The notes below the pieces were generated by a model that saw only the letters and a program-made list of their open reading frames with translations, made no database searches and was not told where the DNA came from. Both the position numbers and the translations under genes were made by a program. A stretch of 64,000 nt of DNA from contig JAWNGF010000004.1 of NCBI GenBank assembly GCA_037039685.1, positions 372,001 through 436,000 of the forward strand, written 5' to 3'. This document shows positions 12,056 through 24,310 of the stretch, one piece after another (position 1 is the first letter of the stretch; every line of letters starts with the position of its first letter). The stretch comes from Ceratobasidium sp. AG-K. Taxonomy: Eukaryota; Basidiomycota; Agaricomycetes; Cantharellales; Ceratobasidiaceae.

Positions 12056-13445
12056 GCCACCCCTTACAAATGCGTCTGTCTATCTACTATCTGTGTTTAT
12101 GTATGAATAATCTGAACGTGAAATACACTTATGATCCGATTCAAGCAACTCACAGCCTGCGCTGCCACACAGTCAATCACCTAGTAGGCAATACATCTTA
12201 TTGGTGTCTGTCCTAGTAATCGAAAGGCCCGTCCGATAACCTATCCGCCCTTTAAGTATGACCACTCCACAACATCGTTGATAATCTTCCAGGCATACTT
12301 GCCCACTCGGCTCACACTTCTACTCTATCGCGCCGGTTCGTGCTGGCCAAGTGGGCATGTAGTAAATCTTAATGGGGTCAGGAAGGCCTCGGTGGAATTG
12401 AAGAGAAATTCGAGCCTGGAAGGACTTCTAGCGCCTCGGTACTAGCCAGGCGCCCCATCCATGTGTTCGGCAGCGGAGAACTGAAATGATGTTTGGACAA
12501 CACGCTGACATGACCGCTTGTCAATGTGATGACGTAAGGTCCACTCACCTCTCTTCCCGGACCCTGGCTCCTCCCACCATGCCCGACTCTGAGGTGCGGC
12601 CTCATCCATATCACCTGCGTTTTCCAATATAACTGGATCTCCATAGTTTTTATTCTCCAATATTTTAGTGTCTTTATTGCTTGGCTCGATGCTGGTAATA
12701 AATTTTGCAATAGGCTTTTCCCACTTGAAAAACTCCATCATACGCAGTCCCAATAGAAACGGCTCGATAGCCTCATGGCTAGTCTTGAAGCCTATACGTT
12801 GATTTTGGAGGGACTGATTACTTCATGACTATAGGGGTTGAGAGTTGCCTGCTACACTAGACGTTGATCATGAGGATCCTAGGGTTTATTCGATTAGCTA
12901 ACTAGTGAACATTTCACAGTCCGCTGGAGGATAGACACGAATTGACTTGGCGGAGGATACATCGATCGCCGCGCTCCTGGACGCACGTGGCTTGCGACTT
13001 CAATCGCCGATAAACCATGATGACCCTTTCGGCCTACGGCTAGTCGAGCCCGAATGCTGCCGGAATCTATGTTCTGTCTTTGATGTTCAGGTACGCTGAT
13101 AGTATTATTTCCTTTGGATACTACGTTTACCCTACCATTCCGGTGCCCGCTCGTGGCTTATATCATTGGTGCATGTCTTGCTGATCAAACTCTGGTTAGT
13201 TCGTGGATAATTCTGTCGCCTCCGCCCTAATTTCCGTGACGTAAATAGACTTCGGGCCATCAGATATCTCTCTTGATTTGCACAAACGCGGAGATGTGGC
13301 CGAGGTGGACCGTATGGAAGTGTGTAGGACAAAATTCGGTTCGTAAATTTAGTGTTTGGGAAAAGTAACGATTGCATATCCCACTGGTTAAAAGCCTCGG
13401 CTGGCTATTGCTCAACGTAACGAAAATTTCCCCTCGAGCTGACAA
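12056..13445. other. intergenic with an unidentified minus-strand open stretch (about 12440-12830)
   Basis: On the minus strand about 85 codons read open from near 12830 (QNQRIGFKTSHEAIEPF.., KILENKNYGDPVILENAGDM.., ending GSGKRG) and stop at a good donor (gtgagt near 12545). This looks like one coding exon of an unrecognised gene or a gene remnant, but no start, partner exon or family could be fixed. The rest is the promoter of copy C. Confidence 0.3.
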
Positions 13446-15799
13446 ATGGTACTTGCGTTAGGACTTACTATCTTGATCCCGGTCTTGGTAGCCGCGCGTT
13501 CCCCCTATGACGTGCCCGAAGTCGAATGGAATACACTGAACACCACGGTTGGAGGGCGACTTGGTCGAGGAGTTCCACTCTCAAGACCATGCTTTTCACT
13601 CGTTGGGCCGAACGTGATAGGAGTCCAGTCCGAGGCAGATTGTCAGGTTGTCCAAGAAAATTACAATGTGGCTGGTACGTGGCAGGGACGAACCGAATAG
13701 TAAGGTACTGAATTTGGAATGCATGGAAGCATACAGAGTCAGCCAGTTTGGTCAAGCGGTAGAGGTCAGTGTCTCAGTGACTAGAACCGGAAGCGTACTC
13801 ATGAGCGCCGGTTACAGACACAATTCGAAATATGTCAAAGGACGAATGAAGGCTGCCTCCTCGATCCAGCCACGCCGAGTAATACGACCGCATACACTCC
13901 TCCCAGAGTATGTTCCCAGGGAACTATTTCACCGTACTATGTGAGTAGCATTCGGGCATTTAGAATGGCCGCAGTGTGAACTAAACGCCTGTTCCTCTCC
14001 TCGGTTGACTCTACCCCTAGATCAATGTCCAGAATGCGGATGACGTAATGGCCGGGTTTGAATTTTCAAAGCGTACGGGAGTGCCCCTTGTCGTTAGAAA
14101 CACCGGCGTGAGTGATCACTTTGTGGATCGTCAGTGTTGTCTCATACGCAGATTTTCACATTGGAACAGCACGACTACGCTGGGCGTAGCTTGGCGCCTG
14201 GAACACTGTCTCTCTGGGTGCGTTGGTTTTGAATTAGACTCAGGTGTGAGCCGCTAACTATAGAATTTGATACTAGACATTCAACATTAAGCATATCAAC
14301 TATTCAACTTCGTTTGTGCCCGAGGGTTGCAGTAAGAAGGGCTTTCCCGCCATGACATTCGGTGTAAGTCATCCCTATAACGTACCATCGCTGGTGCCAA
14401 TTTTCCCAGGCCGGTCAAGGCACGGAATCGCTCTACGATTTTGCGGAGGAGCATAACATAACTTTTGTCGCTGGTAGTGCAAGGACTGTAGGTGCCGCAG
14501 GAGGATGGACACTAGTAAGCAGTAGTCTTTCATTTCATATCACAACTAATTTTTGCTGGAAAGGGCGGTGGCCATTCGATCTTCACGAATGTTTATGGGC
14601 TAGGCGTCGACAGAGCCCGCCAATTTAAGGTAGTAACTCCCGACGGCGTGCTGCGAGTAGCCAATGCTTGCCAGAATAAAGATCTATTCTGGGCACTCCG
14701 CGGAGGTGGAGGTGGCACCTTTGGCGTAGTATTGGAAGTAACTGTGGAGGTTATACCTAAACCTGTGGGCACCTCCGTATGTTCGCTTTGTTTTCAATTT
14801 TTTGTTTCGGGTCTGAATCATTCCTTAGAGCTTACTCTGGAACTTGAAACCCACGTCGTCGAACATACTGGACTACTGGACTGTGATTGCCACACATAGC
14901 GAAAGATGGGCGAGAGAAGGATGGGGAGGATACATCTACTCGACAACCTCGATTCTCGCCAACCCTTTTATGAATGCAACTCAAGCAGCCGCCAGTCTCA
15001 AACCTCTTACGGACTTTTTGAGTTCTACAACGGACGGCGTTGGCGGCGAAGCAGGAAGCGGGGCGTCTCTCCAGTGGAATCAATTCAAAAGCTTTAAACC
15101 ACTTTTTGAGGCCATTAACTCGATCTTTGTTGTGAGTGCATTTTTTGGCGCCACGTCCTGCTTCATATACTTATCGAGCTTACGGTTTAGCCGATTGGCT
15201 ACAAATTCGCTGTCGCGTCCCGCCTCATCCCAGCCTCGCTTACATCTCCTGCCACCCGCCCCGCCCTGCTTGCTGCAATCACGAAATCCTATGATTTAGC
15301 TTCGGGGAACTTTGCCCTCTATCTCACCACGCCTTACCGCTATAATGCCAGCGGCCACGAAACCAGCGTCACGCCCGCATGGCGGGACGCAATTTGGCAT
15401 GCGATCGTTTTGACTGATTGGGCATATGACGGTGATGCGAGCGCAGCCAAAGCAGCATATGGCAAGATGAGCGCGGCAATCACTCCTCTCAGGGATTTGA
15501 CGCCTGGAGGAGGGGCTTATCAGGTTAGTTTACTCTTTTCGCGGCGAGATACAAGGCGTAACTGGTGTTTAGAACGAGGCGGATGTGTATGAGCCCGACT
15601 GGTCTGAGTCCTTCTGGGGTTCAAACTACGACAAGCTATTGAAGTTGAAGAATAAGTATGACCCAGATGGCCTACTCGACTGCTGGCATTGTGGTGAGTC
15701 TTGCTATTGCGGAGTTATCTGTAGGATACTGATGAACTTATGCTATATGCAGTGGGTTGGAAAGGGAGGGATACGCCAATTGCGTCGTGTTATATCTAA
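13446..15799 (+). CDS. secreted FAD-linked oxidase, tandem copy C (intact; one intron lost)
   Basis: The start at 13446 gives a signal peptide (MVLALGLTILIPVLVAA) before SPYDVPEVEW. Exon 1 ends at 13674; all junctions stay in phase to the stop at 15797-15799. Flavin-His motif RNTG|HDYAGRS; glycine-rich loop [39 protein letters not shown]-terminal BBE domain NEADVYEPDW...KNKYDPDGLLDCWHC. The only copy with 12 exons: the 18-nt exon 6 and exon 7 are fused without the intron (14277..14363) exactly at the boundary used by A, B, D and E. No Cys is seen where bicovalent BBE enzymes carry the 6-S-cysteinyl link, so mono-covalent flavin through His is inferred. The protein is probably exported and oxidises a small alcohol or sugar; the substrate is not predictable. 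Confidence 0.9.
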
Positions 15800-16601
15800 G
15801 GAGAATGACTGTATTATATATATTCAATCTACCCCTGCCGATGTCCCAGCCATTTGACAGAGCGTCCTTTCGGAAGACAGCTCGGCGAGTGTTGGTCGGG
15901 TAGTCGTCATTTGAAATTGATAGAGGTTCTCAGTCTCATTCCTCTTAATTTACGACCACCTGTCTGGTAAATTGATTTCTCCAACTATTGGTTTTGACTT
16001 CTCAGCTAAGCACCGGATAACTTTACTCAAATTGATCGACCAAATCAATGCGAAACACCATACCAGTCAACGCCTTTTCGATATCCAGCCATTGACAACG
16101 GCTGAACCGTGATATACACCATTCCTCCAAATCGATACCATCGTCTCTGGTTGAAATTTAGCTGGGTTCTTGCCCAATCCGAGCGACACGGCAAGCAGAT
16201 CAATTCCGACAACTTCTGCTCGACCTGATCTTCTAATATACTCTTGGCATACATACCCCTTCCAAAAGCTCTGACGGATTGGCGGGTTGTCTTCGTAGAA
16301 GTACAACCCTTGTGCTGAATTTGCTTGCAGTATGCAAAGTTTTTCATCGCAGCCCAACGTCTCCCTGATGTTTGTTGCATCCCGTGACCACCGAATGGAA
16401 ATCGGGCACGAAACTCTCCACTTCCTTGCCTTCTCCGAAGAGGTGCGCCCCATCCATGGCTTCAATTGCGTGGTTCATGCAACATTCGTACAGGAATATC
16501 TGGATGAATTTGGTATCTCGAAACGCCTTCGAGGGCTTGTTGGGTTATAAGGCCTAAAAGTAGGCTAGCTGCCATTGAACAGTACTCCTACAACCCGGAG
16601 G
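15800..16601. other. intergenic with an unidentified minus-strand open stretch (about 16390-16545)
   Basis: The minus strand reads SKAFRDTKFIQIF.., ECCMNHAIEAMDGAHLF.. and GKEVESFVPDFHSVV without a stop for about 60 codons and is then interrupted. Like the stretch after copy B it looks like a coding remnant, and both contain an E..MDGA motif, but no family is recognised. The promoter of copy D is also here. Confidence 0.3.
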
Positions 16602-19021
16602 ATGTTCAGTTTACTAGGCCTCTTGGCTCTCGCTGCACCGGTCATTGCCCGATCTCCCTATGATGTTCCTGCCACGGAGTGGGACGCCCTCAAAGTAACA
16701 GTAGGTGGTCGCCTTGCAAGGGGGGTACCACTTTCCAGGTCGTGTTTCTCGAACGTTGGCGCAAACGTGACTGGTGTCGAATCCAAATCAGAATGCGAAA
16801 GTGTCATAGGAGGTTATATATCAGCTGGTAAGCTTGTTCGTTGGTCACGCGGAATTCTACAACTACTAATCTCACGACCTTTATCAAGCGTTCCGGGTCA
16901 GCAGATTTGGTGGTGCTGTAGAGGTGCGCGACGTCGAGCGGAAAATGGAGCATTGGACGCTAACCCTGATTCCATAATAGCCCCAGTGGGAGACCTGCCA
17001 GAAAACAAACCAGGATGTCTCCTCGATGCAGTATCACCCAATAACACAGCCGCATATTCCCCTCCAAGAGTGTGTCATCAAGGAAGCATTTCTCCATACT
17101 ACGTGAGTAGACTGATATTTCCTTATTCGCAAACTGGGAGCACGTGGTTGCTCTTCGATGCATCATCTCCCCTTCCTAACAATCCCATTTAGATCGACAT
17201 CCGGAATGCTAACGATGTGAGCGCTGGATTTGCATTCTCAAAGCGGACGGGGGTGCCGCTCGTGATCAAGAACACAGGGGTGAGTGCATGGATCTTGGAT
17301 TAAATCTGGTTTTGTGCTACGAAACTGATTCTTCGGCAGCACGACTATACAGGGCGTAGCATTGCCCCGGGAACGCTGGCGCTCTGGGTGAGCTTTGTCT
17401 TTGGCCAATCCACATCTAAACTTACCACCGATCTTGATATTAGACATTTAATCTGAAATACGTGAGCGTGGAAAAGCATGCTCGCGTACCAAAAATCTGA
17501 ATGGGCTTAGATTAATTACTCCACGTCATTTGTGGCTGAAGGTTGCAGCGCGCAGGGCGTCCCAGCCGTGACATATGGCGTGAGTACGACCATGATTTTC
17601 GGAGAGAAATGTACTCATGGGTAATTAGGCCGGTCAAGACATGGAATCATTATACAAATTTGCCGAGGCCCATAACATTACGTTTATAGGAGGAAGCGGC
17701 AAAACTGTAGGTGCGGCTGGGGGATGGCTTCAGGTATGTGCAATATTCGTTATTACGAATGGTAGGATAAACCAGTTCGAATCAAGGGCGGTGGTCACTC
17801 GATTCTCTCAAATAAGTACGGTCTTGGAGTCGACAGAGTCCGTCAGTTTAAAATTGTGACGCCCGATGGAAATCTACGCACCGCCAATGCATGTCAAAAC
17901 ACCGACCTCTTCTGGGCACTGCGCGGAGGCGGAGGCGGGACGTTTGGCGTTGTCCTAGAAGCGAGTGTTGAGGTTGTTCCGAACCCAGTAGCCACAATTG
18001 CAAGTCGTTTTCTGTACCCACGCTTATGCTGAAATTAACTATTCTTCAGAGCCTTCAATGGCAACTCAACCCTACTCTGTCGAACGTTTTGGGACTGGTC
18101 AAGGTTGTCGTCACTCATAGCGATCAGTGGGTACGCGACGGTTGGGGAGGTTATGTCTACCCAACGGCGTCAATCATGGCAAACCCATTCATGAACGCAA
18201 CGCAAGCAGCCGCAAGTCTGAAGCCCCTTACCGATTTTCTGAGTTCGGTGAAGGATGATGCTGGAGGTGGTCCAGGAAGTGGGGCAAATGTTGAGTGGTT
18301 CGATTACGCGAATTTTATGCCACTTTTCGAAGCAATTGACAAAGCTCCGATTGTAAGTGATATTATCGTGTGCGATGCTCCAGCTAAAAATCTGTTTTGT
18401 GAAGCCTATTGGACTAAACACCGCGCTGGCGTCCCGCCTTATTCCATCCTCGTTGTTCCAGCCCCTCATCAAGCCGGCTTTGTTGCTCTCGACTACAGAA
18501 ACATTTACTCTCGCTGGTGGACAATTTGCCTTTTTCTTGACCACGCCTTTCTTATACAACGCCACGGACTCTGACACAAGCATTACACCCGTATGGCGGG
18601 ATGCGATATGGCATGCTGTTGCTCTAGCTGGATGGGACTACGATGGTAGTGCTCTCTCTGCTGGGGCCGCGTACGCTAAAGCTGGGCTTGCGATTGCACC
18701 GTTGAGGGTGTTGACCCCTGGAGGCAGCTCGTATCAGGTAAACAACTCCTCAATTGAAAGTCCAGTAATTTAGAGTGGTACTGACTCGTTTGGTGGTAGA
18801 ACGAAGGAGACGTATACGAGCCGGACTGGTCTAAATCGTTCTGGGGTTCAAATTACGATAGATTATTAGAGCTGAAGCAGAAGTTCGACCCAGACAGTTT
18901 ATTGGATTGCTGGCATTGTGGTGAGTTAGTTCATATTCACCTGCGAGCGAGTTGATTGAGATCGGGACGTTTAGTGGGATGGAAAGGCAGAAATACGCCA
19001 ATTGCTTCGTGCTATCTGTAG
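16602..19021 (+). pseudogene. secreted FAD-linked oxidase, tandem copy D, one frameshift
   Basis: The start at 16602 (MFSLLGLLALAAPVIA) gives a signal peptide; exon 1 is 16602..16827, exon 2 16889..16923, exon 3 begins 16981, and the last exon ends with the stop at 19019-19021. Motifs: KNTG|HDYTGRS (flavin His), [45 protein letters not shown], and BBE C-terminus NEGDVYEPDW...FDPDSLLDCWHC. In exon 3 the frame reads PQWETCQKTNQ and then must shift by one base to continue GCLLD: paralogues imply three G at 17013-17014 where two are present. The intron after exon 9 is GC-AG (gcaagt from 18000). Apart from the single missing base all exons are open, so sequence error is as likely as recent pseudogenisation. 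Confidence 0.83.
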
Positions 19022-19697
19022 GATCCAAACGTGACTGGTAGCGTTGCTTTCTCCGATACTGTTTGCCAATCCAATGGATAAATCAACTGAGCCTTCGCCT
19101 TCGGTTGTGTGCTGCGTCGTCATGAGTAAAGGTGTATATATGCGTACAAAACCACACATCCATGAAAGTGGAATCCATCAGTGCAAGGAGAAAAGGGGTT
19201 CTGACTCTGCCACCAGGAATCTAGGGGTGTGGTGAGCCCAAGATGGAGCGACTGGAGATGGCCGGGTACCGAGACGCGAGCAGGACTCGCGGGTTGGACG
19301 GATAAACTAGACGACAAGCAGTCGACGAGAAAGGGAAGGAGGGTTAGAAATTAAAACCGAATGCAAAAGGCTCGGGAGAGACGGACAGTGGCCATCTCTT
19401 GGAGTTCCAAGCCTGGAACCCGACTCCTTTAAAGGAGTCTTGCGCCCCCCCCCCCCCCCACACGCCTACACGTCGCGGACCCTACGTTCAAGGCTGAGAT
19501 GAACATCTCTGCAGGGTCAGGTGCTCATCTGCTATGTTAATAGATAACGTTCAAGATCTATTCATTTGTATGCGAGCGGCAGGAAACTGTTAGAGTGGGC
19601 AGTCCCCAGGGTTGTCCTCTCCTTCCCCTTCTCCCGCCCTCCACCTGCTACAAGACCCCTTCGTCCTCTCCACCGTGGCACATGGGACAGCCCATCA
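19022..19697. other. intergenic between convergent genes; 15-nt poly-C tract
   Basis: It lies between the ends of copy D (+) and the MYND gene (-). A run of 15 C lies at 19445-19459. A 21-bp sequence at 19630-19650 recurs exactly at 23127-23147. No gene is seen. Confidence 0.4.
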
Positions 19698-21688
19698 CTA
19701 CAGGCTACAGAAATCGGCATTACCCACCCACACATCCGCGCATAGATCTTGGTGCAACCCAAGCATCCAATCTCTGGACAATAATGAAAGTCAACTTGTC
19801 TCACCGGGAAGAGTACGTGACTTACGCGTTATGGCATCTATGACTGCAATAGGATAAGAGACATTTTGAACAGATAAACTGGGTCTCTGATGAACAAGGG
19901 CACCGGGAATAGCTACACCCCGGCTGAGCGATGGCGTCGAAGCCGCCTATGGCTTCTTTTATAGCATCCAAAAATCTAAGACATTCGCCAAAATGAAAAT
20001 GCTCCTGTGAACAAGGTGGATGGGCGTTTCTGACAGATAGAACATAGTCGGTATATCGGTTCCAGACAGGCGAGTAATCGCAACGACTTGCTTGAAGAAG
20101 TTCCGGAGAAGCATTCTGGAGGAGACATTTGCATATAACGTGGGCGACTGTCAAGAACAAGTTGTTTCCGGCAATATCTAAAATATTTCGTCAATATATG
20201 GAAGGTGTGACAAAACGGAAGTGACGCTTGCCCGTAGGAGGATCTGTTTCCCTTGTGCTTTTGTAGGGGTTCAAATATAACATCGTCCGTACAAAGATGC
20301 CAACAAAATCGTGTTTGAGTAGTACTTCCAGGATTTCATTATCAATGGCTGGTGATTGGTGTGAACGACCTATTAGTTCGCTGGGGTATGAGTTAGCTCA
20401 AAAGAAATAGACTTGGTGGTGCAATTCACCAAAGGCGACCTAGGGTCTTACAGGTGTCAAGCATTTCATTTTGCTCTCCGGCAAGGTCCTGCAGGAGCCT
20501 TGCTTCCAGAAACCGATCGATTGTTATTCTAAAGAGCTCGGGTAACAAGTCTTCACAGCCTGATTCGACATGCTGATTGGCGAACAGAAGCATGTTCGAA
20601 ATCTCGCCCATGGTAAACCGGTCGGCCCAAATCGGGTACGGGTTTAGAAGCAGAAACCGTGTATTATAGGCATTTAGCACGTTCCTTGAGTCTTCGAGGT
20701 CAATAAGCTCGTATTTCAGGGTTCTAATCCTTGTTCGAAGTGGGTAATGAATGAATCCAAAAGAAGCTGACTGGGCTGGCCACGATGGCACTACGAGCAG
20801 GTACCGGAGAACGAGATCGCAGACAGGGTTGACAAGCAACTCCCGATCATAGTAGCAGAGTCTAGGTCTATTTAATTCCATTAGCTATGCCTCAGTTAGC
20901 ACCGTAAAACTATGCGTACTCGTCGCAATTCAAGTACCGCGACCACGCAAAGAAAAGTCCAACTAATATTGGACCATTTGTCTGGGTCAACGAGGCAAAG
21001 AACCACTTTCGATTTCTGTATAATATATTCGCTAGTTCTGTTAGCCCCTCATAGCTGATGAGTACTTCTTGTCGTGAACGACCAGGCAAGCTAGTCCAGC
21101 CCAGTAACCAATCCCATTCTTGAGCTTCTCCCCCAGGGGAGGGCAGGCAGCCGAACGCCAAAACTTGATTGACCCCGCAGGAATGAATACTTAGGGCATC
21201 TGTTCGGGGCTTTTTGTCCATCTCCGACGTCACCCAATCCAGCATTCTTCCTCGAAGAAGTAAGCATACGCCGAGAGCCAGCATGCAAATCCGAAAGCAA
21301 AGAAATCCGTATTCATAGCGGAATAACTGCTCATTATTAGGTAACAGAACCTAATAGAGAATCTAGAACTCACGCAAAAGCCTTCCTCGCTTGCGACCAT
21401 AGAGATAAGATCGATGCATCCGTCTACAATGGCAGGAGATCCCAGTTCATGCATTGTAGTACTACATCGCGAAAGCTTGAGGATCGACCTGAGCATTGCT
21501 AACGTGATGCGCTCGCCTCTTCGATTTTTTGATAACTCTGATATCAGATGAATGCCTTGCCTTGCTCGACGAAGGGAGGGCAGGTCGAGGTTTGGGTTCC
21601 AGCGAGCTTCCCTTCCGGATTTTGGGCTGGCGTATAAAACACTATACTCTGTAAAATCGGGACCCCATAGAGAGTGACTCCAAGTCAT
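19698..21688 (-). CDS. MYND-type zinc-finger protein
   Basis: Six exons: complement(19698..19773, 19826..20177, 20217..20369, 20452..20867, 20938..21326, 21374..21688), about 566 residues, phases agree; the donor of the fourth exon in transcription order may be nine bases earlier (exon end 20226). The finger spans the last intron: CSYSRC, then CSKC, YCSHRC, then ADW and HQDLC in the final exon, giving all eight Cys/His ligands of a MYND finger. The N-terminal 450 residues are helical, with RYEYGFLCFRI and NPYPIWADRFTMGEI, resembling the large family of C-terminal-MYND proteins I know from Rhizoctonia and other Agaricomycetes. MYND fingers bind proline-rich partners; the cellular role is unknown. 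The start at 21688 is the first ATG of the open exon; an upstream exon cannot be excluded. Confidence 0.75.
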
Positions 21689-22362
21689 TTTGACCTGGTT
21701 GTGGTAGGCGCAAGCTGACCTAGCGATAACCCTAACCCATAATCAGTACTCGGGCCGGAACCAAGCATGCGTTGAATATCGCTTGCTCTCGTAAGCAGTT
21801 CCTTCCAGATTCCAACCGGCTACATATTCGCTCGAGAGGTATCGGGAATCTCATGAAGCCACCTCCACCGGCAATAACAAAACGCCGATACCTCCCAAGC
21901 GTTGACGATCTGTCATGAGCTGTTCTGACCTTAAGCAGATGAAGATTTTCTTTCCTTGTCTTTGCAGACTGGGAAATCTGACGATTTGTGGACTTGCAGC
22001 CACTCAAGCTGGTTCCCCTGAAGTTGACCAAGGAGTTCAAGTTCTTGCTGGTGTAACGGATGCGTTACCGCTTACGAGAGGTTGTGGAGGGGTCACGCGC
22101 GGCGTGGCTGTAGGATCGCTTGTATGCGCGTGTATTGGCCCGGTGTCCTTTAAAGGACCCGGGTCCCCTTCTGTTCCCCTGTTCTCGTTCTTATTCATAA
22201 TATCGACTGTGTTAAGGCTTGTCATCGACTGCGACTACGTCGCGCAGACTATCTAAGATACATCGGTAATACGAGAACCTAACATCTTTTGACATCCCCA
22301 TACACCGATTGCAAGTGAGTAGTACTCACTAAAAGTTTTACGCCCATACATCCGATTACATC
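21689..22362. other. intergenic, no gene assigned
   Basis: An open minus-strand stretch (21732-22040) lies immediately upstream of the MYND gene start but could not be spliced to it in frame. Nothing else is recognised. Confidence 0.3.
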
Positions 22363-23196
22363 GTGCAACAGGTTGGCCTCCGTTCGCACATCCTTTTACC
22401 GTTAACGATTGTTTTATTTCCCTCTGCATACACGATCAACCGAGAACTGCGGAGTGGTCGTCAATACGACCCCCTCCAAGCCCCTAAACGCCGAACGCGC
22501 AAGAGCAAGGCTAAGGACATTGAAGACATCGTAGTGGGTGAGCTAGCTGTGATACAGAGGACGAACACACTTACCTTCGGGTCGATCGACCTGACTGAAG
22601 ATTTTCCGGAATTTGCCCCGACAGTAACTGTCGCCGGGACGGCGCCAGGAAGAGCCCAAGGCGCAGCGGTCAGGGTAAGGTTGACCCCATCGATGTACCA
22701 AAAGGTGTACGGTCGACCGTCGCCTATTCGAGCCCCGATCCGGCCCCCGAGCGTGAGCGCCCAAGTCGCCGCTCCTACCCAAACGAACCAAGATGCCACT
22801 CCTGTGAGCGATGAGACGAACAGGAAAGAAGAGGCAGCCCACCGTGTGCTAGGGTCGAGCAATACTCCCGACTCGGTTGCATCCTACCGTGCGCCGGCCG
22901 TGATTCCAGCGCCTAACCCCGCGTCGACGCCGCGAGGCCGAGGCCAAGCAGAGAGTGACGGGTCCGAGGAAGACAACCCACCGTTTGTAACCGCCCTTAC
23001 TAGTCGTGTGCGAGGCGATGATGATGGCGTAGTCAGCTTCGCACAATACATCGTTGAAACCGCCGAAGACGACCCACCTAGTCCGTCAGAGCGTCAGAAC
23101 GCGACGATGAAACGCCCGAGGGCAGATCTCCCGCCCTCCACCTGCTATAGGACCAGCACAATCTATCTGAGGTGCCAGACAAAAAATTATCGGTAA
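22363..23196 (+). CDS. unidentified low-complexity open frame (possible repeat-associated ORF)
   Basis: A 277-codon open frame starts at a GTG, so the true start is later or upstream through an intron (a donor-like gtgagt is near 22315 and an AG precedes the GTT at 22372). The product is basic then acidic and Pro/Ala/Ser-rich: RELRSGRQYDPLQAPKRRTR, then KSKAKDIEDIVVGELAVIQR, then long disordered stretches. It has no enzyme or TM motif. The basic RSGR-type N-terminus resembles accessory or gag-like proteins of fungal repeats, but that is a guess. The frame ends just after the 21-bp sequence shared with 19630-19650. Open minus-strand sequence follows at 23185-23518, also unrecognised. Confidence 0.35.
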   Translation: MQQVGLRSHILLPLTIVLFPSAYTINRELRSGRQYDPLQAPKRRTRKSKAKDIEDIVVGELAVIQRTNTLTFGSIDLTEDFPEFAPTVTVAGTAPGRAQGAAVRVRLTPSMYQKVYGRPSPIRAPIRPPSVSAQVAAPTQTNQDATPVSDETNRKEEAAHRVLGSSNTPDSVASYRAPAVIPAPNPASTPRGRGQAESDGSEEDNPPFVTALTSRVRGDDDGVVSFAQYIVETAEDDPPSPSERQNATMKRPRADLPPSTCYRTSTIYLRCQTKNYR

Positions 23197-24221
23197 ATTT
23201 GGGATCTTGGAAAATCACATCCTCTAGCTCTGACTCAAGGAGGATGTCCATATTGAGCTGGTTGGTGGGAGTGGGAGCTGCTTGTTTGATGTTGTTTGAG
23301 TGAGAGTGGCCGGCCTTGGAGTTGGGAACTTTGGAAGAGTTTGAGCGCAATGACCATACTTTGATCGGAGTTTTTGATAAAGCTACAATTGGCCCTTTAG
23401 TTACAGCAAGATCAGAGTTTCTTGAAGATATTATGCCATGATGGGGGACAAGTGTAACCCTAGAGGGTAAACCCATTTTTGTGCGAGACGAGGCAAAGTT
23501 TGCGAAGTTAGAAAACACATAGGGTTCGAATGAGGTTCATCTGTCGCATTTAAGGTCTTCATTCAATGTAAATGTACCCAAGATAATCGTTGGGTGGAGT
23601 GTGTTAGGAATTGGAATATATTTCAACCCCTGAGAGCGCTTACAATTACAAGACAAGTGAGACCCGACCTTTTACCCATCTCTTCGATCGCCAGCTTCGC
23701 TCTTGTCTACAAACAGTATACCCTCAGAACAATAGATGGCTGGCGTAACGCCTAAAATTATAAGCGCATTACAGCATGCTCCGGAGATCGCACAGCCGGG
23801 CATTTAAATCTTACCAAAGAGTTGTTTGTCAGACAACGTGATCAACCTCGTGGTTTGCTCCACATCAGCCTTCTTCTCAGCCGCCATCGACGACGATATA
23901 AGCGTTCATTCTGTATTTCGACCCGAAAACGACACCCGTTTCGCCACTGCCTTGTAACAGCACGACTCCCACGTTGAAGACTCAATTACGGCTGCAACCA
24001 CCAAAGCGGCTTGGTATCTTTGAGCAAATTCTGTATTGAATTCGAACAAAGACTTTTGCTTGACTAGTTGTCTGCCTCGCGGTCGGAACGAAAAAAAATA
24101 ATCATTCAGTTTCCAGCAATGCTGCATTGTCGTGACATATTACTAGTGTCTGAGGCATTTCACGAGACTTGTACTGGGCTTTGGTCACGACGGCGACTCT
24201 CTGCGGGCAAGCAAAAAGATG
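23197..24221. other. intergenic; open minus-strand stretch at 23185-23518
   Basis: A minus-strand frame of about 110 codons (FSNFANFASSRTKMGLPSRV.. then NMDILLESELEDVIFQDPKF) is open but has no recognisable domain. The rest shows no gene. Confidence 0.3.
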
Positions 24222-24310
24222 TGCGTGGAACGGGAATCGAACCCGTGGCTAATCGACGATAATATCAAATTGACTGGCAACGATTAAGGTTACCACTACC
24301 CCATCCACGC
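24222..24310 (-). tRNA. tRNA-Gly(GCC) with an 18-nt intron
   Basis: Read on the minus strand: acceptor stem GCGTGGA/TCCACGC with discriminator A (24222); D-arm GGG-TAGTGGTAA-CCT; anticodon stem AATCG/CGATT; loop TT-GCC-A with the intron directly after the base 3' of the anticodon (24257-24274), the canonical position; T-arm ACGGG-TTCGATT-CCCGT. All stems pair except a G-T in the D stem. The anticodon GCC decodes glycine GGC/GGT. Confidence 0.93.

Noticed and set aside
16924..17012. Alternative donor (gtgctg) restoring frame in FAD copy D
   Set aside because: It keeps the frame open but deletes the conserved Q-W-E-T-C-Q segment present in all paralogues, so a one-base loss was preferred.
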